Positions 8,101 through 17,291 are shown, counted from the first letter of the stretch. The stretch is DNA of 41,154 nt from Pseudomonas plecoglossicida NBRC 103162 = DSM 15088 (GCF_000730665.1 NZ_BBIV01000053.1:1-41154); one strand, 5' to 3'. Numbers and translations: made by a program. Notes: generated from the sequence alone by a model not told the origin.

Positions 8101-8127
8101 AAAACCTGACTCAAAATTCAGGTTTTT
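8101..8127. terminator. Terminator between the TetR gene and moaA
   Basis: The stem AAAACCTGA / TCAGGTTTT has an 8-9 nt loop and T runs on both strands, about 50 bp beyond the TetR stop. It suggests that the regulator is its own transcript and that moaA starts separately. Confidence 0.7.
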
Positions 8128-8175
8128 GCAAGCCCCTGCTCGATGCCGGCTGCGACGGGACGCTCGGCGCCCTCG

Positions 8176-8811
8176 TCAGTTGGTCGCTTCGGGGTCGCGC
8201 TTGCGCTTGTTGCCCATGCGCACGCCGATGTCCATGAGGAACTGGAAGAACCCTTCCTGATCCTCCAGCACATTGCTCCAGAACGGCGAATGGTAGAGCG
8301 CCACGGCACCGTGTACCAATGCCCAGGCGGCGCAGTAGTGGAAGTACGGCGGCACATCCTCAAGCTTGCCTTCGCTGATGCGGCCTTTGATCAATTGGGT
8401 CAGGCGATCGAAGTTGGACGCGCGAATGCTGTGCAATTCCTCGACCATTTCTGGCACCTGGTTGCCCTTGACCACCTTTTCCTCAAGGCGGTCGAACAGC
8501 CGATAGCGTTGCGGGTCGCGCATGCGGAACTCGAAGTAGGCACGCGACAGCGCCTCCTTGTCACGGTCGACATCGGCCGAGTGCAACAGGGCGTTCAAGT
8601 CGCGTTCGTAGTCGAGCATCAGGCGCAGGTAGATCTCCGCCTTGGACTTGAAGTGCTTGTAGATCGTGCCTTTGCCGATACCCACGGCATCAGCGATCAT
8701 CTCGACGGTGACGCTGTCTTCACCCTGTTCGAGAAAAAGCTTGAGTGCAGTGTCGAGGATTTCCTGTTCGCGACGGCGAAACTCACGGACCTTACGAGGT
8801 TCTTTCTGCAT
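8176..8811 (-). CDS. TetR/AcrR family transcriptional regulator
   Basis: The 211-residue one-component repressor has an N-terminal TetR helix-turn-helix (about residues 12-60: ILDTALKLFLEQG, then IADAVGIGKGTIYKHFKSK) and a helical ligand-binding C-terminal domain (about 75-200). The true start is ATG 8811: the frame continues upstream as antisense to the class V gene and is not real there. No clear Shine-Dalgarno sequence precedes it. It is transcribed divergently from the class V PLP gene with a 72-bp gap, the usual arrangement for a regulator controlling its neighbour and itself. The ligand cannot be inferred. The lysine/arginine-rich tail (NKRKRD) is unremarkable. Confidence 0.92.
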   Translation of the reverse strand: MQKEPRKVREFRRREQEILDTALKLFLEQGEDSVTVEMIADAVGIGKGTIYKHFKSKAEIYLRLMLDYERDLNALLHSADVDRDKEALSRAYFEFRMRDPQRYRLFDRLEEKVVKGNQVPEMVEELHSIRASNFDRLTQLIKGRISEGKLEDVPPYFHYCAAWALVHGAVALYHSPFWSNVLEDQEGFFQFLMDIGVRMGNKRKRDPEATN

Positions 8812-8883
8812 AGGAAGGACTGGATGACAATCGAAGCGGTTTATTATGCCTAACTTGCGGCAAATTGCACGGATCTTCCAACC

Positions 8884-10017
8884 ATGTCTATGTTTCACGA
8901 TGAGTTCGAGCAAGCCCCGGGACTGCGCTACCTGAACCACGCCGCCATCGCGCCCTGGCCGCGCCGGGCCAGCGAGGCCGTGGCGCGCTTCGCTCGGGAG
9001 AACCTCAGCCTGGGCGCCCGCGAGTATGCGACATGGCTGGCCACCGAACGGCGCTTGCGCCAACGCCTGGCCCGCTTGATCAATGCACCGTCCAGCGGCG
9101 ACATTGCCTTGGTCGGCAACACCTCGCAAGCGCTGTCGCTGGTTGCCTTCGGCCTCGACTGGCAAGTGGGCGACCAGGTCGTGATCAGCGACGAGGAGTT
9201 TCCCTCCAACAGGGTCGTGTGGGAAGCATTGGCCGACCGCGGTGTCGAGGTGGTCCAGGTGAGCCTTGGCGGCGACGACCCGGAATCTTCGCTGCTTGAC
9301 GCCTGCGGCCCACGCGCACGCTTGCTGGCAGTCAGTGCCGTGCAGTTCGGCAGCGGCCTGCGCCTGGACCTGGCGCGACTTGGCCAAGGCTGCCAGGCGC
9401 GCAAGGTGCTGTTTTGCGTCGATGCCATCCAGCACATCGGCGCCCTGCCCTTCGATGTGCAGCAGTACCCGTGCGATTTCGCCATGGCCGATGGTCACAA
9501 GTGGATGCTGGGCCCGGAGGGCCTGGGCCTGTTCTACTGCCGGGCAGCGTTACGCCCACGCCTCAGGCTCCATGCCTATGGCTGGCACATGCTCGAAAAT
9601 CTTGGCGACTTCGAACGCCGCCAGTGGCAGCCGGCACGCAGTGCGCGGCGCTTCGAGTGCGGCAGCCCGAACATGCTGGGCACCTGTGCGCTGGAAGCAA
9701 GTCTGTCGTTGCTGGAGGAGGTGGGCATGGATGAGGTGACGCGGCAACTGCAACAACGGATCGAGCAGTTGCACCAGGGGCTGGCCAGTATCCCCGGGGT
9801 CGAGCTGCATAGCCCGACAGCCCCGCAAAGACGGGCCGGGATCATCACATTCAGCGTCCAGGGCCATCTGAGCGCCGATATCTATCGCTCGCTGTCAAGC
9901 GAGGGGACTGTTTGTGCGCTTCGCGGCCCAGGTGTGCGTTTTTCGCCGCATTTCTATACCGATGAGCGATTGATCGACGAAGCTGTCGCGCAGGTGCGGC
10001 GACTGGCCATACGCTGA
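8884..10017 (+). CDS. Class V PLP-dependent aminotransferase / desulfurase-like enzyme
   Basis: The 377-residue fold-type I PLP enzyme belongs to the class V group (cysteine desulfurase, isopenicillin-N epimerase and selenocysteine lyase relatives). The cofactor lysine is in ADGHKWMLGPEGLGLFYC and the PLP-phosphate region in GNTSQALSLVAFGLDW. The conserved Asp before the His is in CVDAIQHIGALPFDV. The loop that would hold the reactive cysteine of a true desulfurase is not obvious, so an epimerase, lyase or aminotransferase role is more likely. The start at ATG 8884 has no strong ribosome site, and ATG 8890 is an alternative. It is divergent from the TetR gene, its probable regulator. The substrate is unknown. 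Confidence 0.85.
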   Translation: MSMFHDEFEQAPGLRYLNHAAIAPWPRRASEAVARFARENLSLGAREYATWLATERRLRQRLARLINAPSSGDIALVGNTSQALSLVAFGLDWQVGDQVVISDEEFPSNRVVWEALADRGVEVVQVSLGGDDPESSLLDACGPRARLLAVSAVQFGSGLRLDLARLGQGCQARKVLFCVDAIQHIGALPFDVQQYPCDFAMADGHKWMLGPEGLGLFYCRAALRPRLRLHAYGWHMLENLGDFERRQWQPARSARRFECGSPNMLGTCALEASLSLLEEVGMDEVTRQLQQRIEQLHQGLASIPGVELHSPTAPQRRAGIITFSVQGHLSADIYRSLSSEGTVCALRGPGVRFSPHFYTDERLIDEAVAQVRRLAIR

Positions 10018-10073
10018 GGGAGGAACGGTGCCCGGGCGTATTCCAAATCTGTTTAAAAAACGAACAACAGACA

Positions 10074-10102
10074 CTGGCACTGCGCCAAACCTGACCAATA
10101 CT
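10074..10102 (+). promoter_or_regulatory. Predicted rgsA promoter, RpoS-like -10
   Basis: CTGGCA (10074-10079) and AATACT (10097-10102) have a 17-bp spacer. The -10 in context, CAATACTT, is one base from the sigma-S preferred CTATACTT. Transcription would begin near 10109, exactly where the first hairpin of the small RNA begins. Confidence 0.5.
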
Positions 10103-10108
10103 TGAAGT

Positions 10109-10228
10109 GTTGGCGCGGCGCATCCCCCCCAAGTGGCGCGCCAATAAAGGTGCTCAGGGACCGCGTACCTTTGTTTTACTCCTAATGGTCTTAACCCGGA
10201 TTCCCCCCCCAGAACCCGGGTTTTTTTT
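10109..10228 (+). ncRNA. rgsA: Small regulatory RNA RgsA (predicted)
   Basis: This is a predicted RNA of about 120 nt. It starts at a hairpin with a perfect 8-bp stem TTGGCGCG / CGCGCCAA (10110-10117 with 10137-10144) whose loop has a C7 run. A single-stranded middle follows, then a terminator with a C8 loop. In P. aeruginosa the RpoS-dependent, Gac-influenced small RNA RgsA is encoded directly beside tatD, and the same place, size and terminator occur here. The segment ACTCCTAATGG (10178-10188) is perfectly complementary to the acpP ribosome-binding region in this window, matching the reported regulation of acpP by RgsA. The identification rests on recalled synteny plus this complementarity; no alignment was run. 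Confidence 0.75.
10193..10228 (+). terminator. rgsA terminator with an all-C loop region
   Basis: A 7-bp stem, AACCCGG (10193-10199) with CCGGGTT (10216-10222), is followed by a T8 run (10221-10228). The loop contains eight consecutive C residues (10203-10210). It also lies 6 bp beyond the tatD stop, but its T run serves the plus strand. Confidence 0.85.
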
Positions 10229-10233
10229 GCCCT

Positions 10234-11019
10234 TTACATCGCCACCCGTGCCAGCGGGAACAATCGCTTGAAGTTGGCGGTGGTCTGGCTGGCCAACTGC
10301 TCGTAGCTGACCCCACGCAACGAGGCGACATACTCGGCTACCTCGCGTACGTACTGCGGCAGGTTCGGCTTGCCACGGTGCGGAATGGGTGCGAGGTAAG
10401 GCGAATCGGTTTCCACCAGCAAGCGGTCGGCCGGCACCTGCCGGGCGACATCGCGCAAGGCCTCGGCATTGCGGAACGTGACGATGCCCGACAACGAAAT
10501 GTAGTAACCCAGGTCGAGCGCGGCCCTAGCCATGTCCCAGTCCTCGGTGAAGCAATGCAGCACACCGGCCTGGGGCAGGTTCGCCTCGCGCAACAGCGCC
10601 AAGGTATCAGCCCTGGCCGCACGGGTGTGCACGATCACCGGTTTGCCGGCCTGACGCGATGCCTCCAGGTGCAGACGGAACGAGGCCTGCTGCAAATGGG
10701 CCGCTTCCGGCTCGTAGTGGTAGTCCAGACCGGTTTCGCCGATCGCCACCACGTGCGGGTGCGCCAGCTCGCGCAACAGCCATTCCAGGGCCGGTATCTC
10801 GCCGGGCGCCAGATCCAGTGGGTGTACCCCTACCGAGCAATCGACATCGGCATATTGCTCGCTCAGGGCCTTCACCGCGCCGGCGTTCTCGGCGCTTACA
10901 CCGATGCACAGGAAATGCCCTACGCCCCGTTCACGGGCAGCCTGCAGGGCGGCATCGAGGGAGCCTTGGTGGGCGCTCAGGTCAAGACGGTCGAGGTGGC
11001 AATGGGAGTCTACGAGCAT
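10234..11019 (-). CDS. tatD: TatD family metal-dependent hydrolase
   Basis: This TIM-barrel amidohydrolase-superfamily enzyme is of the TatD DNase family (3'-5' exonuclease on damaged DNA/RNA in E. coli TatD). At 261 residues it is typical. Metal ligands are visible in order: DSHCHLD at the N-terminus, GETGLDYHY, IVHTRAA, HCFTE and ETDSPYLAP. ATG 11019 gives the canonical MLVDSHCHLD start; the GTG at 11031 adds only four residues. It is the last gene of the long minus-strand cluster, 30 bp after holB. In P. aeruginosa a pilZ gene lies between holB and tatD; none is present here. Confidence 0.95.
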   Translation of the reverse strand: MLVDSHCHLDRLDLSAHQGSLDAALQAARERGVGHFLCIGVSAENAGAVKALSEQYADVDCSVGVHPLDLAPGEIPALEWLLRELAHPHVVAIGETGLDYHYEPEAAHLQQASFRLHLEASRQAGKPVIVHTRAARADTLALLREANLPQAGVLHCFTEDWDMARAALDLGYYISLSGIVTFRNAEALRDVARQVPADRLLVETDSPYLAPIPHRGKPNLPQYVREVAEYVASLRGVSYEQLASQTTANFKRLFPLARVAM

Positions 11020-11049
11020 GGGATACGGCACATGTGAAGAAATGAAAAA

Positions 11050-12036
11050 TCAGCGGGAGCCAGGCAGCTGCAACCAATGGGCGAGCAACGCTTCCAGCAA
11101 CAGCACACGATTGAGGTTGGCCTTGCCGAGCACCTTCTGGCGCTGCTCGAGGATCCAGGCCTGAACCTCGAGCACCTTGGCCTGCCGACTCTTCTGCGCC
11201 AGGTACTGCACCACCTTGCTCATGTCGGCCAGGCCAAGCCCAGTGTCGTCCTGGCTCAATTGGTAGCGCAGGATCAGGTGCGACCAATCGAAGAACCAGT
11301 CGAACAGCAACAACAATGGCACATTGCTCCAGGCTTCGGCCAGCTGACTGGGCGATTGCTGCTGCTTGAGCAGTTTCTTCACCCCTTCAGCGACCAGCGC
11401 GCGCTGCTCACGCACCCCTTGAGCCTGCAAGCTCACTGCCCTCAACGGTGATCCGGCCGCCAGGGTCAGCAGTTCATCACGCTCCACACCGTCGCTGTCG
11501 GGCAGCGCCGCCGCCAGCCAGGCCTGGCTTTCGGCCAGGCTGGGCTGCGTGCAGGCGACCTGCTGGCAGCGGCTCTTGATGGTGGGCAGCAGGCGGCTGG
11601 GTTGATGGCTGACGAGCAACATCACCGTGTCGCCCGAAGGCTCTTCCAGGCTCTTGAGCAAGGCGTTGGAGGCATTGACGTTCATGGCCTCTACCGGCTC
11701 GATCAAGATGACCTTGCGCCCGCCCAGCTGCGCGGTCTGTACCACGAAGGAAACCAGTTCACGCACCTGGTCCACCTTGATCGGCTTGTCGGCCTCTTCC
11801 GGCTCCAGCACGTAGTTGTCCGGATGGCTACCTGCCTTGAGCAAGAGGCAGGCCTTGCATTGCCCACAGGCGTCCAGCCCCTGCGGGTGCTGGCACAGCA
11901 GGCGGGCCATCAGGCGCTCGGCCAGGGCGCGCTTGCCGATCCCCTGGGGGCCGTGCAACAGGTAGGCGTGGGCATGCTGGGCACGTCCGGCCAACTGCTG
12001 CCACAGCGACTGCTGCCAGGGGTAGGCCTCAGCCAC
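11050..12036 (-). CDS. holB: DNA polymerase III subunit delta prime
   Basis: HolB is the delta-prime subunit of the DNA polymerase III clamp loader. It stimulates opening and loading of the beta clamp together with delta and DnaX. The 328-residue protein shows the AAA+ P-loop-like GPQGIGKRAL (about 30-39), zinc-binding cysteines (CQHPQGLDACGQCKAC, about 49-64), a Walker B-like region around VILIEPVEAMN and the SRC motif (IKSRCQQ). The C-terminal collar domain is complete. Its start overlaps the tmk stop by 8 bp, so the two are translationally coupled. Confidence 0.96.
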   Translation of the reverse strand: MAEAYPWQQSLWQQLAGRAQHAHAYLLHGPQGIGKRALAERLMARLLCQHPQGLDACGQCKACLLLKAGSHPDNYVLEPEEADKPIKVDQVRELVSFVVQTAQLGGRKVILIEPVEAMNVNASNALLKSLEEPSGDTVMLLVSHQPSRLLPTIKSRCQQVACTQPSLAESQAWLAAALPDSDGVERDELLTLAAGSPLRAVSLQAQGVREQRALVAEGVKKLLKQQQSPSQLAEAWSNVPLLLLFDWFFDWSHLILRYQLSQDDTGLGLADMSKVVQYLAQKSRQAKVLEVQAWILEQRQKVLGKANLNRVLLLEALLAHWLQLPGSR

Positions 12037-12661
12037 GGCAGCGCTCCAGAATCACCGGCAACAGCGCGTCGATGGCACGTTGCACTGCTTCCAGCGGCTG
12101 TGCCGCGTCCAGCATGTGGTAGCGCTGCGGCTCGCCCTGGGCGCGCTGCAGGTAGGCCTGGCGTACAGCCTCGAAGAAGGCCTGGCCTTCCTGCTCGAAA
12201 CGATCCAGGCGACCGCGCGCGGCAGCGCGGGCGAGGCCGACCTCGACCGGCAAGTCGAACACCAGTGTCAGGTCAGGACGCAGATCGCCCTGAACGAACT
12301 GCTCCAGCGCTGCAATGCGCGCCACGGACAGACCGCGACCGCCACCCTGGTAGGCGTAGGTGGCATCCGTGAAGCGATCGCACAACACCACCGAGCCGTT
12401 GCTCAGCGCCGGGCGGATCACCTGGGCCAGATGCTGGGCACGCGCGGCGAACACCAGCAACAGTTCGGTGTCGGCATGCATCGCCTCTTCACTGGGTGCC
12501 AGCAGCAATTCGCGGACCTTCTCCGCCAAAGGCGTGCCACCGGGCTCGCGGGTCAACACCACATCCAGCCCGTGTTCGCGCAATCGCGCGGCCAGGTAGT
12601 CGCGGTTGGTGCTCTTGCCCGCGCCTTCGGGGCCTTCCAGGGTAATAAACAAGCCGCTCAC
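12029..12661 (-). CDS. tmk: Thymidylate kinase
   Basis: Tmk phosphorylates dTMP to dTDP with ATP, an essential step in dTTP supply. The 210-residue protein has the P-loop EGPEGAGKST (about 9-18) and the DR(F/Y) motif in CDRFTDATYAYQGGGRGL. The LID region falls near ARAAARGRLDRFEQEG, of the arginine-in-LID type seen in Gram-negatives. It lies 9 bp after mltG and overlaps holB by 8 bp. Full length. Confidence 0.97.
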   Translation of the reverse strand: MSGLFITLEGPEGAGKSTNRDYLAARLREHGLDVVLTREPGGTPLAEKVRELLLAPSEEAMHADTELLLVFAARAQHLAQVIRPALSNGSVVLCDRFTDATYAYQGGGRGLSVARIAALEQFVQGDLRPDLTLVFDLPVEVGLARAAARGRLDRFEQEGQAFFEAVRQAYLQRAQGEPQRYHMLDAAQPLEAVQRAIDALLPVILERCRG

Positions 12662-12670
12662 AGGCAGTCC

Positions 12671-13858
12671 TTAATGTTGTTCGTCAGGTGCCGGCGCATC
12701 GGCCGGTGCAGGTTCGCCGGCGGGCTCAGGCTCGCTGTCCGGCACCGACTCCTGCGGTGATGGCGATTGCGGTTCGGGCGGGTCCACTGCCGGCACAGGC
12801 TCGGGCACGGACTCCGGAGCAGCCTGTGGCCCGGGGCTGGAGCGGTAATCCGCGCGCCGCTTGAGCTGGAACTCGCGCACTGCCGAGTTATGGTCGTCCA
12901 GGTCGTCGGAGAAGGCATGGCTGCCGTCACCACGGGCGACGAAGTACAGGCTGGTGCCATCGGACGGGTTGAGCGCGGCGTGGATCGCCTCGCGCCCGAC
13001 CATGGCGATCGGCGTCGGCGGCAAACCGGTCATGGTATAGGTGTTGTAGGGCGTCGGCTCGCGCAGATCGGCGCGGGTGATCCGGCCGTTGTAGCGCTCA
13101 CCCATGCCGTAGATCACCGTCGGGTCGGTCTGCAGCATCATCCCCAGGCGCAGGCGCCGGACGAACACGCCGGCGATCTGTCCACGCTCCTGGGGTATGC
13201 CGGTTTCCTTCTCCACCAGGGAGGCCATGATCAAGGCCTGGTAAGGGTCCCGGTAAGGCAAGTCGGTGGTGCGCTCGGCCCACTCCTTGGCCAGCACTTC
13301 GTCCAGGCGCATATAGGCCTGCTGCAACAGCTCGATGTCGCTCATGCCGCGCACGAAGCGGTAGGTGTCAGGGAAGAAGCGCCCTTCGGGGAAGACGCCG
13401 GTGTGGCCAAGCTTGTCCATGACCTCGGCGTCGGACAGAGCATCGAGGGTGTGCTTGAGCTTCTCATGCTTGGCGATGGCTGAACGCACCTGACGGAAAG
13501 TCCAGCCCTCGACCAGGGTCAGGTTGTACTGCACCACGTCGGCGCGGCGCCAGGCGTCGAACAGGTCTTCGACGGTCATGCCAGGGGTGAGACGATACTC
13601 GCCGGTCTTCAGCGGGATACCCGCCATGTTGAAGCGCCAGTAAAGGCGCAGCCAGACGGCGTCTTCGAGCAACCCCTCGTTCTGCATGCGATAGAACATG
13701 CGATTGGGGTTGGTACCACTGGGCACGTCCAGCAGGCGCTCCTGCGTCACGTGCAAGGGCTGCTCCAGCACCGAGTTGATCTTCCAGGCCGACCAGCCCA
13801 ATGCCAGGCCGGCGAGGATCAAACCCATTTCCAGCAGCAGCAGGAATTTGCGTCTCAC
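12671..13858 (-). CDS. mltG: Endolytic murein transglycosylase MltG (YceG)
   Basis: MltG cleaves nascent peptidoglycan glycans in the inner membrane and acts as a terminase setting strand length. It has an N-terminal membrane anchor (FLLLLEMGLILAGLALGW), a LysM-like subdomain and the YceG catalytic domain, with the conserved glutamate in SLVEKETGIPQERGQIA and the DPTVIYGMG region. I choose GTG 13858 (VRRKFLLLLE), 4 bp after the pabC stop; the frame also permits TTG 13888. The last roughly 55 residues form a Pro/Glu/Ala-rich tail (PEPVPAVDPPEPQSPS and similar) beyond the usual domain end. This is a low-complexity periplasmic extension. Confidence 0.93.
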   Translation of the reverse strand: MRRKFLLLLEMGLILAGLALGWSAWKINSVLEQPLHVTQERLLDVPSGTNPNRMFYRMQNEGLLEDAVWLRLYWRFNMAGIPLKTGEYRLTPGMTVEDLFDAWRRADVVQYNLTLVEGWTFRQVRSAIAKHEKLKHTLDALSDAEVMDKLGHTGVFPEGRFFPDTYRFVRGMSDIELLQQAYMRLDEVLAKEWAERTTDLPYRDPYQALIMASLVEKETGIPQERGQIAGVFVRRLRLGMMLQTDPTVIYGMGERYNGRITRADLREPTPYNTYTMTGLPPTPIAMVGREAIHAALNPSDGTSLYFVARGDGSHAFSDDLDDHNSAVREFQLKRRADYRSSPGPQAAPESVPEPVPAVDPPEPQSPSPQESVPDSEPEPAGEPAPADAPAPDEQH

Positions 13859-13862
13859 GAAT

Positions 13863-14677
13863 TCAGGTATCCAGTAACGTACGGGCAACGGCCTGCAGTT
13901 TACGGGTGAGCGGGCCCGGCGACCAGTTCAGCGCGGCAATTGCACGCACCGGCCAGACCCCATAGACACTGTTGCAGACGAACACTTCATCGGCTTGCTC
14001 CAGCGCCTCGAACGGCAGGTCGCGTACCTGCACCGGTATCGCCAGCGCCTGCGCCTGCTCCAGCAACGCACCGCGCATCACCCCGGCAACCCCACAGCGA
14101 CTGAGGTCGGCGGTAAGAAGCACGCCGTCACGCACCAGGAACAGATTGCTGTACACGCCTTCGATCACCCTTCCCTGCCCGTCACGCATCAGGCCTTCGG
14201 CATGTTCGCTGTCCTGCCATTCGGCTCGGGCCAGCACCTGCTCCAGGCGATTGAGGTGTTTGAGGCCAGCCAGCAACGGTTGTTCCCCAAGCCGGGTCTG
14301 GCAGGGGAACAAGCGCACGCCGAGCTCGGCATGTTCGACAGGATAGCTTGGCAGCGGACTGCCCTGCAGGATACGTCGCGGCGCGGCACCCGCCGCCGGC
14401 GCGTAGCCACGCAAGCTATCGCCACGGGTGAGGATGAGCTTGGCCACGCCGTCGCCCAGCTGGCTGGCGTAGCGCTGGACTTCATCGCGCAGCAGCGCCA
14501 GGTCGGCATCGATCGCCAGGCGCTGGCAACCCAGCGCCAAGCGGGCCAGATGGCCGTCCAGCAGGCTGGGCCGGCCGGCGCGTATGGCGATGGTCTCGAA
14601 CAGGCCATCGCCATAGGCCAGGCCTCGGTTCTGCAGGTTGACCGCAGTCGCAGGCTGGCCGTCGACCCAGCTGTGCA

Positions 14678-14678
<1 letters not shown>
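13863..14678 (-). CDS. pabC: Aminodeoxychorismate lyase
   Basis: PabC is a fold-type IV PLP enzyme that converts 4-amino-4-deoxychorismate to p-aminobenzoate plus pyruvate in folate synthesis. The 271-residue protein has RGLAYGDGLFETI near the N-terminus and the PLP lysine in GLKHLNRLEQVLAR. A class IV phosphate-binding segment falls near CGVAGVMRGALLE. The start ATG at 14678 shares its A with the fabF TGA stop (TGATG), giving tight translational coupling. The fabF-pabC-mltG-tmk-holB order is standard in gammaproteobacteria. Confidence 0.95.
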
Positions 14679-15922
<1,244 letters not shown>

Positions 15923-16031
15923 AGTACTCTCCTTTTCTGATTACAGAGTCTCTTGCCATTGCATTCAGGCAATGGAATGAAATGGCAACAGGCTCTCGCC
16001 GTGAGCGAACCGACGCTGCAGCTTCGCAAAG

Positions 16032-16067
16032 AAAAAACCGCACGCCGGCAAAGGCAGTGCGGTTTTT
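16032..16067 (-). terminator. Terminator between acpP and fabF
   Basis: The stem ACCGCAC / GTGCGGT (16037-16043 with 16057-16063) has a 13-nt loop and A/T runs on both sides, giving a T6 tract for minus-strand transcription. It lies about 30 nt beyond the acpP stop. It should make most acpP mRNA monocistronic, in line with the high ACP demand relative to FabF. Confidence 0.8.
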
Positions 16068-16095
16068 CTCGTCAGGAAGCGACGACTACAGCGTC

Positions 16096-16332
16096 TTAGG
16101 CCTTGTGGCTGTTGACGTAGTCGATGGCTGCTTGAACGGTAGTGATCTTCTCGGCTTCTTCGTCAGGGATTTCGGTCTCGAATTCCTCTTCCAGAGCCAT
16201 CACCAGCTCAACGGTGTCAAGCGAATCGGCACCCAGGTCATCGACGAAGGAAGCCTCGTTCTTGACTTCCTCTTCCTTGACGCCCAGTTGCTCGGCGACG
16301 ATTTTCTTGACGCGTTCTTCGATGGTGCTCAT
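16096..16332 (-). CDS. acpP: Acyl carrier protein
   Basis: AcpP carries growing acyl chains on a 4'-phosphopantetheine arm through fatty acid, phospholipid and lipid A synthesis. The 78-residue acidic four-helix protein has the attachment serine S37 in the invariant GADSLDTVELVM. The ATG at 16332 is preceded by AGGAG 12 nt upstream, in a leader segment exactly complementary to the predicted RgsA RNA. It has its own promoter candidate (16384-16411) in the 203-bp gap after fabG and a terminator before fabF, so it can be expressed independently of the cluster. Confidence 0.99.
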   Translation of the reverse strand: MSTIEERVKKIVAEQLGVKEEEVKNEASFVDDLGADSLDTVELVMALEEEFETEIPDEEAEKITTVQAAIDYVNSHKA

Positions 16333-16343
16333 ACCTAGTTTTC

Positions 16344-16354
16344 ACTCCTAATGG
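16344..16354 (-). promoter_or_regulatory. RgsA target site over the acpP Shine-Dalgarno
   Basis: The acpP mRNA segment CCATTAGGAGT contains the ribosome site and is the exact reverse complement of RgsA nucleotides 10178-10188. After a single bulged G in the mRNA, AAAAC (16338-16342) pairs with GTTTT of the RNA, giving 16 base pairs. Pairing would block ribosome binding. Confidence 0.7.
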
Positions 16355-16383
16355 ACATATGTCAGGCAGCTGGCCGGTGACCA

Positions 16384-16411
16384 AGTTTATAGAAAGACGT
16401 TCGCTTTTCAA
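16384..16411 (-). promoter_or_regulatory. Candidate acpP promoter
   Basis: On the minus strand TTGAAA (16411-16406) and TAAACT (16389-16384) are 16 bp apart. This gives an acpP leader of about 45 nt that includes the RgsA-complementary segment. Confidence 0.55.
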
Positions 16412-16535
16412 GCGGAACGCACTTTCGGATTAGACACCCAACCCCCTGCCTGGAATCTGGTTGCAGCTTTATAACGGATTTTAGGCTCGGAGTATGACTC
16501 TTTTTTTAAGCAATCCGTCACATTGAGTTGCAGCG

Positions 16536-17276
16536 TTACATGTACATCCCGCCGTTGACCGGCACGGTGGCACCGGTAACGTAGCCTGCGCCGTCGGACG
16601 CCAGGAAGGAAACCACCTTGGCGATTTCGTCAGCCTGGCCCAGGCGGCCCAGCGGAATCTGGGTCTGCAGGGCTTCGCGCTGTGCTTCTGGCAGCTCGCG
16701 CGTCATGTCGGTGTCGATGAAGCCCGGAGTCACCGAGTTGACGGTGATGCCACGCGAACCCACTTCACGCGCCAGCGCACGACTGAAGCCTTCGAGGCCC
16801 GCCTTGGCGGCCGCGTAGTTGGCCTGACCGGCGTTGCCCATGGCACCGACGACAGAGCCGATGCTGATGATACGACCCCAACGCGCCTTGGTCATGCCAC
16901 GCAGCACGCCCTTGGACAAACGGTAGAGGCTGTTCAGGTTGGTGTCGATCACGTCGAACCACTCGTCGTCCTTCATGCGCAGCATGAGGTTGTCACGGGT
17001 GATGCCGGCGTTGTTGACCAGGATCAACGGTGCGCCGAACTGCTCGCCAATGGCGGCCAGCACTGCCTCGACGGACTCGGCGCTGGTGACGTTCAATTCC
17101 ATGCCGGTACCGGCAATGCCGTGCTCTTTCAGGGTCGCGGCGATGCGCTCGGCGCCGGACGCCGAAGTGGCAGTACCGATCACGATCACGCCCTGGCGGC
17201 CCAGTTCGAGGGCGATGGCCTGGCCGATGCCACGGCTGGCGCCGGTAACCAATGCAACTTTACCTTGCAGGCTCAT
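16536..17276 (-). CDS. fabG: 3-oxoacyl-ACP reductase
   Basis: FabG is the NADPH-dependent short-chain dehydrogenase that reduces 3-oxoacyl-ACP to 3-hydroxyacyl-ACP. The 246-residue Rossmann protein has the cofactor motif TGASRGIGQAIA, the NNAG motif (LVNNAGITRDN) and the catalytic Ser/Tyr/Lys set in SIGSVVGAMGNAGQANYAAAK. It starts at ATG 17276, 15 bp after fabD, and is followed by a 203-bp gap that holds the acpP promoter. Confidence 0.98.
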   Translation of the reverse strand: MSLQGKVALVTGASRGIGQAIALELGRQGVIVIGTATSASGAERIAATLKEHGIAGTGMELNVTSAESVEAVLAAIGEQFGAPLILVNNAGITRDNLMLRMKDDEWFDVIDTNLNSLYRLSKGVLRGMTKARWGRIISIGSVVGAMGNAGQANYAAAKAGLEGFSRALAREVGSRGITVNSVTPGFIDTDMTRELPEAQREALQTQIPLGRLGQADEIAKVVSFLASDGAGYVTGATVPVNGGMYM

Positions 17277-17291
17277 GCAAGCTTCTCCAAT

